NCBI RefSeq assembly: GCF_000164675.2
Contig: NC_015678.1
Coordinates: forward strand, 1,798,001 to 1,862,000
Direction of reading: 5' to 3'
Origin: Streptococcus parasanguinis ATCC 15912
GTDB lineage: Bacteria; Bacillota; Bacilli; Lactobacillales; Streptococcaceae
DNA length: 64,000 bases
Below are positions 53,354-63,115 of the stretch, piece by piece. Numbering within the stretch: position 1 is the stretch's first letter; each line of letters opens with the position of its first letter. Both the position numbers and the translations under genes were made by a program. A model generated the notes under the pieces. It was not told where the DNA came from. It searched no databases and saw only the letters and a program-made list of their open reading frames with translations.

Positions 53354-54866
53354 ACTACTTACAACCTTTCAAGAACGTTTTGGGGACTGGCTTACAGCCC
53401 TTGGACAACACTTACAATTGTCTCTGTTGACCTTATTGGTTGCTATTTTTCTGACGATTCCGCTGGCGGTTTATCTAAATAGCCACAAAAAAGTGGCGAA
53501 CTGGGTGCTACAAGTGGCGGGTATCTTCCAGACCATTCCCTCAATGGCTTTGTTGGGTCTCTTTATTCCTTTCATGGGGATTGGAATCTTACCGGCCCTT
53601 ACAGCTCTAGTCATTTATGCTATTTTCCCGATTTTGGAAAATACAATCACAGCCTTGAACGGCATTGATCCTAGTCTTGAGGAGGCTGGGGTTGCTTTTG
53701 GAATGACCAAGTGGGAGCGGCTCAAGAAATTTGAAATTCCACTGGCCATGCCTGTCATTGTATCGGGGGTTCGTACAGCAACCGTTATGATCATTGGGAC
53801 AGCGACTTTAGCCGCTCTTGTTGGAGCTGGAGGATTGGGTTCCTTTATCCTTTTGGGGATTGATCGTCGGAATGCTAGTCTCATTTTAATCGGCGCAATC
53901 TCATCAGCCATTCTGGCCATTCTATTTAATCTTATTCTCAAATGGTTGGAAAAGGCAAAGTTGCGTACGATTGTTGCAGCCTTTGCGGTGATGCTCCTTG
54001 GTTTGGGAGCGAGTTATGCTCCAAGCATGATGCCTCAGAAAGAAAAAGAAAATCTAGTCATCGCTGGGAAATTGGGGCCTGAACCTGAAATTCTCATGAA
54101 TATGTACAAACTTCTCATTGAGGAAAATAGTGACATGACGGTGATGGTTAAGCCTAACTTTGGGAAGACAGATTTCCTTTATCAAGCGCTTAAAAAGGGC
54201 GATATCGATATCTATCCAGAATTTACAGGGACCATTACAAGCTCTCTCTTGCAACCAGCTCCTAAAGTGAGCAATGATTCTGAAGAAGTTTTCAAAGCTG
54301 CGCGTGATGGGATAAAGAAACAAGATAATCTAGCTTTGCTCAAACCCATGGCTTATCAAAACACCTATGCGATTGCTGTTCCGAAAAGTATTGCGAAAGA
54401 GTATAATCTGAAGACAATTTCTGATCTCAAGAAGGTTCAAGACAAGCTCAAAGCTGGTTTCACCTTGGAATTTAATGACCGTGAGGACGGGAACAAAGGG
54501 CTTCAATCAGTTTATGGACTAAATCTTAATGTAGCTACCATGGAGCCGGCACTTCGCTATGAGGCAATCCAACAAGACAATATCCAAATAACAGATGCCT
54601 ATTCAACAGACCCAGAAATTGCTCAATATGATCTAGTTGTTCTAGAGGATAACCAACACCTCTTCCCACCTTACCAAGGAGCACCCCTCATGAAAGAAGC
54701 TCTTCTTAAGAAACATCCAGAATTGGAAGGTATTCTTAATAAGTTATCTGGTAAAATCACAGAGAGCCAAATGAGTCAAATGAACTACCAAGTCGGAGTA
54801 GAAGGTGAGCCTGCTGCTAAAGTAGCGCGTGACTTTTTGGTAAAAGAAGGGTTGATGAAAAATTAA
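53346..54866 (+). CDS. proWX: Glycine betaine/choline ABC transporter permease fused to its substrate-binding domain
   Basis: This 506-residue fusion has an N-terminal permease (about residues 1-215, [20 protein letters not shown] and the EAA loop region [20 protein letters not shown]) and a C-terminal OpuAC/OsmF-type binding domain ([20 protein letters not shown] onward, with FTGTITSSL). The last membrane segment ([19 protein letters not shown]) anchors the binding domain outside. Substrate is choline or a betaine. It starts inside the ATPase gene and ends the operon. Confidence 0.93.
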   Translation: MSKLLTTFQERFGDWLTALGQHLQLSLLTLLVAIFLTIPLAVYLNSHKKVANWVLQVAGIFQTIPSMALLGLFIPFMGIGILPALTALVIYAIFPILENTITALNGIDPSLEEAGVAFGMTKWERLKKFEIPLAMPVIVSGVRTATVMIIGTATLAALVGAGGLGSFILLGIDRRNASLILIGAISSAILAILFNLILKWLEKAKLRTIVAAFAVMLLGLGASYAPSMMPQKEKENLVIAGKLGPEPEILMNMYKLLIEENSDMTVMVKPNFGKTDFLYQALKKGDIDIYPEFTGTITSSLLQPAPKVSNDSEEVFKAARDGIKKQDNLALLKPMAYQNTYAIAVPKSIAKEYNLKTISDLKKVQDKLKAGFTLEFNDREDGNKGLQSVYGLNLNVATMEPALRYEAIQQDNIQITDAYSTDPEIAQYDLVVLEDNQHLFPPYQGAPLMKEALLKKHPELEGILNKLSGKITESQMSQMNYQVGVEGEPAAKVARDFLVKEGLMKN

Positions 54867-54873
54867 CAAACCA

Positions 54874-54904
54874 TTCTCAAGTCTTTGCACTTGAGAATTT
54901 TTTA
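54874..54904 (+). terminator. Terminator after proWX
   Basis: TTCTCAAGT (54874-54882) pairs with ACTTGAGAA (54889-54897), followed by T. Confidence 0.9.
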
Positions 54905-55043
54905 ATAGAAAGCAATTTTATATCCTTTCAGCAAGCTTTTGGGGTAGAAGGGGAGACCTTCTCTTCAAAAAAACTCCATTGAGTCTGGCTTAAAATTGTG
55001 TTACAATAAGCCTTGAAAATGAATGAAAGTATATGGAAAAAGC

Positions 55044-55739
55044 ATGAAAAAACGACCAGTAATTGGAATTACAGGAAATGAAAGACCCTTCCCGGATGAT
55101 CCAGACGCGAATATGAGCTATGCGGCGACTGGTTTTGTCGAAGCGGTCAAAGAGGCAGGAGGGATTCCCTTGATCTTGCCAATTGGAGATGCAGCCTTGG
55201 CTAAAGACTATATATCGATGATTGATAAGCTCATCATCACCGGTGGACAAAATGTCTTGCCCAAGTTTTACGGAGAAGAAATCACCATCGACAGTGATGA
55301 CTACCTCTTGAAACGTGATCTCTTTGAGTTGGCCTTGATTGAAGAAGCGCGTGCGGCTAAAAAAGCGATCTTTACCGTTTGTCGTGGGACCCAGCTCTAT
55401 AATGTCGCTCTAGGGGGAACGCTGTATCAAGACATTGAACACCATTGGCAAGACAATCCAGGTCAGTACACCAGCCAAGAGTTGGTGACCAAGGATCAGA
55501 CAATCCTGCAAGAGATCTATGGTAAGACCAGTCGCATCAATTCTTTCCATCATCAAAGTATTAAAAACTTGGCAGATGGCCTAGAAGTGATCGCGCGGGA
55601 TCCTAAAGATGACGTCATAGAAGCCGTTCAATCCATAGATGAGAGTCGTTTCCTCGGCGTTCAGTGGCATCCGGAACTGCGTTTTGACAAGAGCCCAGCA
55701 GATCGTAAGCTCTTTGAATATGTCGTGAATGACTTATAA
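55044..55739 (+). CDS. Gamma-glutamyl-gamma-aminobutyrate hydrolase-like (class I glutamine amidotransferase, PuuD type)
   Basis: This 231-residue protein starts MKKRPVIGITGNERPF. It has the nucleophile elbow FTVCRGTQLYNVALGG (Cys in TVCRGTQ) and the His-Glu pair in VQWHPELRFD. The family (peptidase C26) hydrolyses gamma-glutamyl bonds, for example in gamma-glutamyl-GABA. ATG 55044 starts the conserved part; ATG 55023 in frame would add seven residues and cannot be ruled out. Transcribed alone, with a terminator after it. Confidence 0.9.
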   Translation: MKKRPVIGITGNERPFPDDPDANMSYAATGFVEAVKEAGGIPLILPIGDAALAKDYISMIDKLIITGGQNVLPKFYGEEITIDSDDYLLKRDLFELALIEEARAAKKAIFTVCRGTQLYNVALGGTLYQDIEHHWQDNPGQYTSQELVTKDQTILQEIYGKTSRINSFHHQSIKNLADGLEVIARDPKDDVIEAVQSIDESRFLGVQWHPELRFDKSPADRKLFEYVVNDL

Positions 55740-55747
55740 TGAGGACC

Positions 55748-55784
55748 AGCTTCCTTAGGAATTTTTCCTAAGGGGCTTTTTCTT
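55748..55784 (+). terminator. Terminator after the amidotransferase-like gene
   Basis: AGCTTCCTTAGGAA pairs with TTCCTAAGGGGCT, followed by T-rich sequence. Confidence 0.85.
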
Positions 55785-55873
55785 TAATCTGCGTAAGAAA
55801 GACTGTAAATTGTGCCTAGGTTTTGGAGGAGGATTCGCTACAATAGAGCTAGTAGAATGAGGAGGATTAGGAC

Positions 55874-57259
55874 ATGTATCAATTTCCAAAGGATTTTTTA
55901 TGGGGGAGTTCGACCTCGGGCCCTCAAACAGAAGGGCGTTTCGCCCAAGATGGAAAGGGAGACAATCTCTGGGATTACTGGTATAGGATCGAGCCCAACC
56001 GCTTTTATCAAGGGCAAGGACCAGAGAAAACATCGACTTTTTATGAACACTGGGAAGAAGATCTGGACCTCTTGTTAGAAACTGGGCACACCGCCTTTCG
56101 AACCTCTATTCAGTGGTCCCGTATTTTCCCAGAAGGACGAGGGGAGATCAATCAAGCAGGCGTTGATTTCTACCGTCGTGTCTTTGAAAAGATAAAGGAA
56201 AAAGGGATTCACCTCTTGGTCAACCTCTATCATTTTGATTTACCGATGGCTCTTCAAGAGCAAGGGGATGGTTGGGAAAATAAAGAAACCGCCTATGCTT
56301 ACCAAGAATATACGCGTTTTTGTTTCAAGACCTATGGAGATCTGGTCGATCAGTGGATCACCTTTAATGAACCCATTGTCCCTGTGGAGTTTGGTTATTT
56401 TTATGATGCCCATTTTCCTCATAAGGTAGATGCAGCAGCAGCAGTAAAAGTAGCCTACCACACCCAGTTAGCAAGCTCTCTAGCAGTGAAGGCCTGTCAC
56501 GAGGTGGATCCTAATTTCCGTATCGGAATTGTGCTCAATTTGACACCAGCCTATCCTCGGAGCCAGCATCCAGAAGATGTGAAAGCCGCGCGCATTGCCG
56601 AGCTCTTTCAAGCCAAATCCTTCTTAGATCCATCTGTTCTTGGTCATTATCCTGAAGAATTAGTGGAGATCCTACGAGAGCGTGATCTCTTACCGGATTA
56701 TGATCCCTTTGAATTGCGCTTGATCGAGGAAAATACGGTGGATTACCTAGGAGTTAACTATTACCAACCACTCCGTGTGGCGGCTCCTCGTTATGCTCCA
56801 AATCCAGCATCTCCCCTACTCTTTGAACAATTTTATGAACCCTATGTTATGCCAGGCCGCAAGATCAATCCCCACCGTGGTTGGGAAATCTATGAGCAAG
56901 GTTTGTATGACATTGCCCAAAATATCAAGGAAAACTATGGCAATATCGAGTGGATCCTGACAGAAAATGGAATGGGGGTTGAAGGAGAGGAAAAATTCCG
57001 CAAGGACGGAGTGATCCAAGACGACTACCGGATTGACTTTGTCAAAGACCATCTTCGTGAGCTCCACCGGGCTATTCAAGATGGTGCCAACTGTAAAGGC
57101 TATTTGATCTGGACCTTTATTGACTGCTGGTCATGGCTCAATGGCTACAAGAACCGCTATGGTTTAGTTGAGTTGGACCTCGAAAGTCAAAAACGAACCC
57201 TCAAAAAATCCGGTCATTGGTTTAAAGAACTAAGCCAAGCCAATGGATTTGAGAAGTAG
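55874..57259 (+). CDS. Glycoside hydrolase family 1 (6-phospho-beta-glucosidase/beta-glucosidase)
   Basis: This 461-residue GH1 enzyme cleaves beta-linked glucosides or galactosides, often phosphorylated by a PTS on entry. It has FLWGSSTSGPQTEG at the start, the acid/base Glu in WITFNEPIVP near residue 161, and the nucleophile Glu in ILTENGMG near residue 365. The C-terminal region has NGYKNRYGLVELDLESQKR. It has GAGGAGG and no PTS gene alongside, so the substrate is open. Confidence 0.93.
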   Translation: MYQFPKDFLWGSSTSGPQTEGRFAQDGKGDNLWDYWYRIEPNRFYQGQGPEKTSTFYEHWEEDLDLLLETGHTAFRTSIQWSRIFPEGRGEINQAGVDFYRRVFEKIKEKGIHLLVNLYHFDLPMALQEQGDGWENKETAYAYQEYTRFCFKTYGDLVDQWITFNEPIVPVEFGYFYDAHFPHKVDAAAAVKVAYHTQLASSLAVKACHEVDPNFRIGIVLNLTPAYPRSQHPEDVKAARIAELFQAKSFLDPSVLGHYPEELVEILRERDLLPDYDPFELRLIEENTVDYLGVNYYQPLRVAAPRYAPNPASPLLFEQFYEPYVMPGRKINPHRGWEIYEQGLYDIAQNIKENYGNIEWILTENGMGVEGEEKFRKDGVIQDDYRIDFVKDHLRELHRAIQDGANCKGYLIWTFIDCWSWLNGYKNRYGLVELDLESQKRTLKKSGHWFKELSQANGFEK

Positions 57260-57333
57260 ACAAACTGCTCTTTTATAAGAATCAATCAACTTCTATAAAA
57301 ATAAAAAATTTTATTCGTTAGAGTTATTCAACA

Positions 57334-57378
57334 GTGAGAAAAATGCCTAAACTATTCAGTTTCAGGCACTTTTTTCAC
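57334..57378 (+). terminator. Terminator after the GH1 gene
   Basis: AAAAATGCCTAAAC pairs with GTTTCAGGCACTTTTTT across a short loop. The rest of 57260-57420 holds nothing I can assign. Confidence 0.85.
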
Positions 57379-57424
57379 GGCAGAAAGTTTTTAAGATGAT
57401 TTTTACTTCAATCTTAACTCTGAC

Positions 57425-57528
57425 TTAACTAGACCAATTTTCTTGAATTTCCTAGTTGACAAACTGGAAGAAGCATTGTATACTGACTCCGCTGGTTGCT
57501 TTTTAGGTAAATTAGACTAGACCAATTT
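57425..57528 (+). promoter_or_regulatory. glmS promoter with two GntR (NagR/DasR-like) sites
   Basis: CTAGACCAATTTT occurs twice. Site 1 (TTAACTAGACCAATTTT, 57425-57441) lies upstream and site 2 (AAATTAGACTAGACCAATTT, 57509-57528) downstream of a promoter with TTGACA (57456-57461) and TATACT (57479-57484), 17 bp apart. The half-site ACTAGACCAAT matches the dre-type operator TGGTCTAGACCA of amino-sugar regulators. No glmS ribozyme is visible. Confidence 0.75.
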
Positions 57529-57606
57529 TAAAGTAACTGAGAAATCGACCATGGGTCGTTTGACTAAGTAAAGGGGAAAGTATAGCAAGGCTATATCGTA
57601 AAGACT

Positions 57607-59415
57607 ATGTGCGGAATCGTTGGTGTTGTAGGAAATACAAATGCTACTGATATTTTGATTCAAGGACTTGAAAAACTCGAATACCGAGGCTATGACTCTG
57701 CGGGTGTTTTTCTGGCTAGTGAAGGCAAGAGCCAATTGGTAAAGGCAGTTGGCCGCATTGCAGAATTGTCGTCTAAGGCAGAAGGTGTCGAAGGAACAGC
57801 TGGGATCGGACATACCCGCTGGGCCACTCACGGAAAACCAACTGAGGACAATGCTCACCCACACCGCTCTGAAACAGGTCGCTTTGTATTAGTCCACAAT
57901 GGGGTTATTGAAAACTACCTTGAAATCAAGGAAGAATACCTAGCAGGTCACCATTTCAAGGGGCAAACAGATACAGAAATCGCCGCTCACTTGATCGGAA
58001 AATTTGCTGAAGAAGATGGCTTATCTACGCTTGAAGCCTTCAAAAAAGCCCTCCACATCATCCGTGGGGCCTATGCTTTTGCTTTGATGGATGCGGAAGA
58101 TCCAAGCACCATCTATGTGGCAAAAAATAAATCACCACTCTTGATCGGTCTTGGCGATGGCTACAATATGGTCTGCTCTGATGCCATGGCCATGATTCGC
58201 GAAACCAACCAATACATGGAAATCCATGACCAAGAGTTGGTCATTGTCAAGGCTGACAGCGTTGAAGTGCAAGACTATGATGGAAACGTCAAAGAACGGG
58301 ATAGCTACACGGCTGAACTCGACCTTTCTGATATTGGAAAAGGGACTTACCCATACTACATGCTTAAAGAAATCGATGAGCAACCAACTGTCATGCGTAA
58401 GTTGATCCAAGCCTATACAGATGAATCTGGTCAAGTAGTGGTAGACCCAGCTATTATCAAGGCTGTTCAAGAAGCAGACCGGATCTATATCCTTGCGGCT
58501 GGTACCTCTTACCATGCTGGATTTGCTTCTAAAAAAATGTTGGAAGAGTTGACGGATACCCCAGTAGAACTCGGTATTTCATCTGAGTGGGGGTATGGTA
58601 TGCCGCTTCTCAGCAAGAAACCACTCTTCATCTTTATCAGCCAATCTGGTGAAACAGCCGATAGCCGCCAAGTATTGGTCAAAGCCAATGAAATGGGCAT
58701 TCCAAGCTTGACAGTGACCAATGTTCCAGGTTCAACTCTTTCACGTGAAGCAGACATGACCATGTTGCTCCATGCTGGTCCTGAAATTGCGGTAGCTTCT
58801 ACTAAGGCTTATACGGCTCAAATCGCAGCCCTTGCCTTTCTGGCGAAAGCTGTTGGGGAAGCCAATGGCAATGAGAAGGCCAAAGCCTTTGATTTGGTGC
58901 ACGAATTGTCTATCGTTGCCCAATCGATCGAATCAACCCTTTCAGAAAAAGAAGTGATCGACGAAAAAGTTCGTGGCTTGTTGGAAACAACCCGCAATGC
59001 TTTCTATATCGGACGTGGCCAAGATTATTATGTTGCCATGGAAGCCAGTTTGAAACTAAAAGAAATTTCTTACATCCAATGTGAAGGCTTCGCTGCGGGT
59101 GAGTTGAAACACGGTACTATCGCTCTGATCGAAGAGGGTACACCGGTCATCGCTCTCTTGTCTGATCCAGTCCTAGCCAGCCACACACGTGGAAACATCC
59201 AAGAAGTGGCAGCACGCGGGGCTCATGTTTTAACCATTGCAGAAGAAAATGTCGCTAAAGAGACAGATGATTTGGTCTTGACAGCGGTTCACCCTTACCT
59301 CTCTCCAATCTCAATGGTGGTACCAACCCAATTGATTGCCTACTTTGCAACCCTTCATCGTGGGCTCGATGTTGATAAACCACGGAACCTTGCTAAGTCT
59401 GTAACCGTTGAATAA
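57607..59415 (+). CDS. glmS: Glutamine-fructose-6-phosphate aminotransferase (isomerizing)
   Basis: GlmS makes glucosamine 6-phosphate from fructose 6-phosphate and glutamine, the first step toward cell-wall amino sugars. The 602-residue protein starts with catalytic Cys after Met ([10 protein letters not shown]). It has the glutaminase motifs [20 protein letters not shown] and HNGVIENY, and two SIS domains ([20 protein letters not shown]), ending in [12 protein letters not shown]. The ribosome site is weak. Two GntR-type sites flank the promoter, so NagR-type control by amino-sugar supply is likely. Confidence 0.97.
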   Translation: MCGIVGVVGNTNATDILIQGLEKLEYRGYDSAGVFLASEGKSQLVKAVGRIAELSSKAEGVEGTAGIGHTRWATHGKPTEDNAHPHRSETGRFVLVHNGVIENYLEIKEEYLAGHHFKGQTDTEIAAHLIGKFAEEDGLSTLEAFKKALHIIRGAYAFALMDAEDPSTIYVAKNKSPLLIGLGDGYNMVCSDAMAMIRETNQYMEIHDQELVIVKADSVEVQDYDGNVKERDSYTAELDLSDIGKGTYPYYMLKEIDEQPTVMRKLIQAYTDESGQVVVDPAIIKAVQEADRIYILAAGTSYHAGFASKKMLEELTDTPVELGISSEWGYGMPLLSKKPLFIFISQSGETADSRQVLVKANEMGIPSLTVTNVPGSTLSREADMTMLLHAGPEIAVASTKAYTAQIAALAFLAKAVGEANGNEKAKAFDLVHELSIVAQSIESTLSEKEVIDEKVRGLLETTRNAFYIGRGQDYYVAMEASLKLKEISYIQCEGFAAGELKHGTIALIEEGTPVIALLSDPVLASHTRGNIQEVAARGAHVLTIAEENVAKETDDLVLTAVHPYLSPISMVVPTQLIAYFATLHRGLDVDKPRNLAKSVTVE

Positions 59416-59432
59416 AATTATCTATATAGAAA

Positions 59433-59470
59433 AAAACATCCTCGTTAGGTTTTTCCTAGCGAGGATGTTT
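59433..59470. terminator. Bidirectional terminator between glmS and the phosphatase gene
   Basis: AACATCCTCG pairs with CGAGGATGTT, with further pairing near the loop (TTAGG with CCTAG). Confidence 0.9.
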
Positions 59471-59473
59471 GCT

Positions 59474-60331
59474 TTATTTATCAAAACCTTGCAAGGCTTT
59501 AAGACGTTCCTCTGTTTGTCCCTTGGCATCTAGTTTTTTACCTTGGTAAACAGCAGATTCCCATGATCCATACATTGGATTTGGGAAGATGATGAATTTT
59601 TCACCAAATTCTTTTTGCAATTCGTCCAATTTCTTGTCGCGATCAGCTTCAGAGGTCTTAGAGAAGTCTGCAAAGTCGACCAGGTTGTCCCCGAAGAGCA
59701 AGACAAGATTGGTCTTTTCTTGTACAGCTTGGCGACGGCCTTCTTTTGATTTGACGCCATCTTCTAAGAACATGAGGTGGTCACGCCCTTGAACAGGAAT
59801 GCCTTCTTTTTCAAGGTTCTTAATGGTATCATCTACTTGAGAGGTTGTACGGTCAGAAATGTAGTAGATTTGAACCCCGTTTTGATCCGCATATTGAAGG
59901 AAATCTTTGGCACCTGGCACCGCTTTTGCGGCTGCTTTTTTCACCCAAACATCCCAATCTTTAGGATTGAAGGCCGTACCATCTTTGACGTTTTGAACTT
60001 GGTAAGGGCTGTTGTCTAAAACAGTTTCGTCCAAATCCAAGACGATGGAATAAGGCTTATCAGAAGGAGTTTGGAGGATCTCTTTCAAACGGTCAGTAGC
60101 GACATTGTAGCCTTGTAAATACAAAGCCTTGGTTTCTGCTGCCTTTTGGTACCAGAGAACAGACATGGTATTTTCTTGTGAGCGCTGTTGATCATAGGTC
60201 ATCGTCACCTGATTTTTAGTGCTGCTTGCTTTTGTCTCTTGCGTTTTAGTGGTGTTGCTACCACAACTCGTCAGTAAAATGACAGAAGCAAGAGCAGAAA
60301 CGATGGTAAAGGTGGTTTTTGTTGTTTTCAT
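59474..60331 (-). CDS. 5'-nucleotidase, lipoprotein e(P4) family (HAD class B acid phosphatase)
   Basis: This surface lipoprotein of 285 residues has the lipobox VILLTSCGSN with lipidated Cys near 23. It has the HAD nucleophile pair in IVLDLDETVLDNSPYQ near residue 95-105 and the acidic motif LLFGDNLVDFAD later. Members dephosphorylate nucleotides such as NMN or AMP outside the cell. In streptococci it is known as LppC. It is transcribed alone, convergent with glmS. Confidence 0.94.
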   Translation of the reverse strand: MKTTKTTFTIVSALASVILLTSCGSNTTKTQETKASSTKNQVTMTYDQQRSQENTMSVLWYQKAAETKALYLQGYNVATDRLKEILQTPSDKPYSIVLDLDETVLDNSPYQVQNVKDGTAFNPKDWDVWVKKAAAKAVPGAKDFLQYADQNGVQIYYISDRTTSQVDDTIKNLEKEGIPVQGRDHLMFLEDGVKSKEGRRQAVQEKTNLVLLFGDNLVDFADFSKTSEADRDKKLDELQKEFGEKFIIFPNPMYGSWESAVYQGKKLDAKGQTEERLKALQGFDK

Positions 60332-60767
60332 AAACCGTACACTCCTTAAAATTTTTCTATAAAAATTATACTCTTTTCAATCTTGCATGACAAGAAAGAG
60401 GAGAAGGGGATCCAGGGAATGGTAAAATGAATAGGAAGAAAGAAATGTTGATATGAAGGGCTTTTTCACCTCAATAGATGCCATTTTTAAGCTTAAAAGA
60501 AGGGATATAGTTTTCTGTTATAACCGGATCAAGAAAAGATCAAAGCGGTCCTTTTCTTCTAAAATGAAAAAATAGAGAAAGATACCCGCAAGTCCCTATT
60601 TTCAAGGACTTGCGCTTTTTTGATACCTTTTTTAATAAAGAAATTTTAAGGCCTTGATAGGGAAAATATATTATTCAGCTACTTTTCGAGGTGATATCAT
60701 GGTTACAAATTCCAGAGGGAAAGCAGTTAGCCTTTCTATTGGAGAAATATTGAGGAGGATTCACAGT
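60332..60767 (+). other. Gap with an orphan plus-strand terminator ahead of the UROD-like genes
   Basis: No gene is supported. TGGTAAAAT at about 60419-60427 is a possible extended -10. A strong hairpin with T run ends at 60622 although no plus-strand gene precedes it, which suggests a short leader RNA or attenuator. GAGGAGG at 60752-60758 is the ribosome site of the next gene. A reading frame from 60654 would need a start with no ribosome site. Confidence 0.5.
60587..60622 (+). terminator. Plus-strand terminator in the UROD leader region
   Basis: CGCAAGTCC (60587-60595) pairs with GGACTTGCG (60606-60614), then a T run. The nearest plus-strand gene upstream is glmS, which already has its own terminator. 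Confidence 0.85.
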
Positions 60768-61769
60768 ATGAGTAAAAAAGAATTGGTTCTTCGTGCCATT
60801 CGAGGCGAAACAGTAGAGCGAATCCCTGTAGGATTTTGGCTCCATTATGTGACCCAAGAAGAAAAAGAATTGGGTCTAGACAATCCGGCTGTAGTAGAAA
60901 AAAGTATTCAGGGACACCAACACTATGTAGAAGAAATTTCACCTGATTTTGTCAAGATCATGAGCGATGGCTTCTTCCGCTATCCGAGTGCTCTTTATTC
61001 GAAAGAGATCCAATCAATCCAAGAATTAAAGGATATTCAACCGATTGGAGAGCATCATCCTTGGATTGAAAAACAAATTGAAGTGGTCAAGGAGATTCGT
61101 TCTCATTTCCATGAAGAGATTGCTTCTTTCTACAATATCTTCTCGCCCATTTCTTATTTGAAACGCTGGTTCCGTACGGACCAATCCCGTGGAGACCAAG
61201 TGATTGCAGACTTTATCAAGGAAGATCCAGAAACTTTGGCCCATGTTCTTGATGTGATTGCAGGGGATATCGCCACTTTAAGTCGCCGCTTGATCCAAGA
61301 AGCAGGTATTGAAGGGATTTACTTCTCAACCCAGCAGGTCCAAGATGAGCGTGTGACAGATGAAGAATACCGCAAGTTCATTGAGCCTAGCAGCATCGCT
61401 GTCCTAGAAGCAGCCAATGAAGCTGGAGGCATCAATATCCTTCATATTTGTGGTTTTGAAGGGGCCAGCAATGAAGTGGAACTCTTCAAGGATTATCCGG
61501 CTCAAGTCATTAACTGGGCGACCCATCATGAAGGCCTTAGCCTAGCCGCAGGTCGTAAACTTTTCGGTGATCGTGCCGTCTTGGGTGGCTTTGTCAATGG
61601 CAAGAAAGGTTTGCTCTACCAAGGGGAACGAGAAGCTATTGAGCAAGAAACGCGTCGCTTGGTGGCTGAAGCCGGAAGTCGTGGTTTGATCCTTGGAGCA
61701 GACTGTACCGTGCCAGATGATTTCCAATTGGAACGCTTAGATTGGGTACGTCAAGCAGCTGTATTGTAA
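60768..61769 (+). CDS. Uroporphyrinogen decarboxylase (UROD) family protein, paralogue 1
   Basis: This 333-residue TIM-barrel protein of the UROD/MtaA methyltransferase superfamily starts SKKELVLRAIRGETVERIPV. It shows family residues such as PVGFWLHY, ISPDFVKIMSDG and the HICGFEG motif near residue 225. Streptococci lack haem synthesis, so a true HemE function is unlikely; a methyl-transfer or other decarboxylation role is more plausible. ATG 60768 has GAGGAGG and gives the same length as paralogue 2. A small exported peptide gene follows. Confidence 0.88.
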   Translation: MSKKELVLRAIRGETVERIPVGFWLHYVTQEEKELGLDNPAVVEKSIQGHQHYVEEISPDFVKIMSDGFFRYPSALYSKEIQSIQELKDIQPIGEHHPWIEKQIEVVKEIRSHFHEEIASFYNIFSPISYLKRWFRTDQSRGDQVIADFIKEDPETLAHVLDVIAGDIATLSRRLIQEAGIEGIYFSTQQVQDERVTDEEYRKFIEPSSIAVLEAANEAGGINILHICGFEGASNEVELFKDYPAQVINWATHHEGLSLAAGRKLFGDRAVLGGFVNGKKGLLYQGEREAIEQETRRLVAEAGSRGLILGADCTVPDDFQLERLDWVRQAAVL

Positions 61770-61786
61770 GAAGAAAGGAGAGGGAG

Positions 61787-61987
61787 ATGAAAAAGATCAA
61801 TGTATGGTGTATCCTGGTAACCGTTTTGTTTTTGCTTCTAGGGCTGAGTAAAGCCACTCTAGCAAGCAGTCAGGGGAAAGCAAAAAAAGATCCAGATATG
61901 GCAAGACTGGAGAGAATTCCAGCCCATAGTCTCTCCCTCCTTCGCCCATCTGATCTAGCAGGAATTCTTCTTCTCGAAGATCAGTGA
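61787..61987 (+). CDS. Small exported protein, unknown function
   Basis: This 66-residue ORF starts MKKINVWCILVTVLFLLLGL, a signal peptide with likely cleavage near KATLA-SS. The rest is short and charged (QGKAKKDPDMARLERIPAHS). AGGAGAGGGAG gives a strong ribosome site at ATG 61787; the frame continues upstream into the UROD gene but without a site. It lies between two UROD paralogues in the same direction. I recognise no family. It could be a secreted peptide or a small anchored protein. Confidence 0.6.
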   Translation: MKKINVWCILVTVLFLLLGLSKATLASSQGKAKKDPDMARLERIPAHSLSLLRPSDLAGILLLEDQ

Positions 61988-62086
61988 TAAAAAAAGATGA
62001 AGAACTTGATAAAAAATATATATTAGTCAAAGCATCATTGAAGTGATAAGATAACAAACAAGAAATGAATAGAACGAGGTAAGAAC

Positions 62087-63088
62087 ATGTCCGCAAAAAG
62101 AGAATTAGTGTTAAAAGCTTTTAAAGGAGAAGCGGTTGACCGTGTGCCAGTTGGATTTTGGCATCATTTTACAACAGAAGAAGAATGGTTGAAAGGATTT
62201 TCTAATCCGGAAATTATTGAAAAAAACCTCAATGGCCATAAAAACTTCCTTCACAAGGTCAAACCAGACTTTGTCAAACTCATGAGTGATGGTTACTTTG
62301 CTTATCCAAATCCAGCCATTCACAAAGGCCTTGAAAATATCTCTGACTTAGCAGGGATTGAACCACTCGGAGCAGATCATCCATGGATCACAGAGCAAGT
62401 AGAGCTCGTTAAAAAAATCCGTACCGGTTTTGAAGAAGACATTGTGGCTATCTACAATATCTTTGCTCCGGTGACCTACTTCAAATGGTTGGTTGGAGAA
62501 GTTTCAGGAGGAGATGACTTGATCGCAAACTTCATCGATCAAGATGCAGCAACTCTTAAAAAAGTATTGGATACAATTGGCCAAGATATTGCAAGTTTGA
62601 GCCAACGAATCATCAAAGAAGCAGGAGCAGACGGGATCTACCTCAGTGTTCAAAGTATCCAAGATGCGCGGGTTACACAAGAAGTTTATAAAAACATTAT
62701 TGCACCGAGTGAACTCCATGTCTTAGAGGCAGCCAATGAAGCCGGTGGCGTAAATATTCTTCATATCTGTGGTTATGAAGGAGCTCGCAATGATATCCAT
62801 CTCTTCACAGACTACCCAGCCCAAGTCATTAACTGGGCAGTCGGACCAGAAGGAATCAGCCTAGCAGAAGGACGCGAAATCTTCGGTGGACGCACGGTTC
62901 TTGGTGGTTTTGAAAATGGCAAAAATGGTCTTCTCTACACAGGAGACAAGGCTGCGATCCAAGCAGAAACCAAACGCATCATCGCAGAAACAGGAACGAC
63001 AGGATTGGTCATTGGTGCCGATTGTACCATTCCAAGTGACATTGATGAAGAACGAATCGAATGGGTTCGTGAAGCTGCAGCAGAATAA
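62087..63088 (+). CDS. Uroporphyrinogen decarboxylase (UROD) family protein, paralogue 2
   Basis: This 333-residue paralogue of the protein at 60768 is alignable over its whole length (SAKRELVLKAFKGEAVDRVP, PDFVKLMSDGYFAYPNP, LHICGYEGARND, LVIGADCTIPSD). The substrate residues around HICG are shared. It has GAGG before the start and is 27 bp ahead of an amino-acid binding protein gene, suggesting that the pair works on a small imported compound. No haem pathway gene is nearby. Confidence 0.88.
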   Translation: MSAKRELVLKAFKGEAVDRVPVGFWHHFTTEEEWLKGFSNPEIIEKNLNGHKNFLHKVKPDFVKLMSDGYFAYPNPAIHKGLENISDLAGIEPLGADHPWITEQVELVKKIRTGFEEDIVAIYNIFAPVTYFKWLVGEVSGGDDLIANFIDQDAATLKKVLDTIGQDIASLSQRIIKEAGADGIYLSVQSIQDARVTQEVYKNIIAPSELHVLEAANEAGGVNILHICGYEGARNDIHLFTDYPAQVINWAVGPEGISLAEGREIFGGRTVLGGFENGKNGLLYTGDKAAIQAETKRIIAETGTTGLVIGADCTIPSDIDEERIEWVREAAAE

Positions 63089-63115
63089 GGAAAATAGAAA
63101 GAGGGAGAACAGAGT

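Noticed and set aside
57485..57606. glmS ribozyme
   Set aside because: The leader is only about 115 nt and lacks the ribozyme core; GntR-type sites explain the regulation better.
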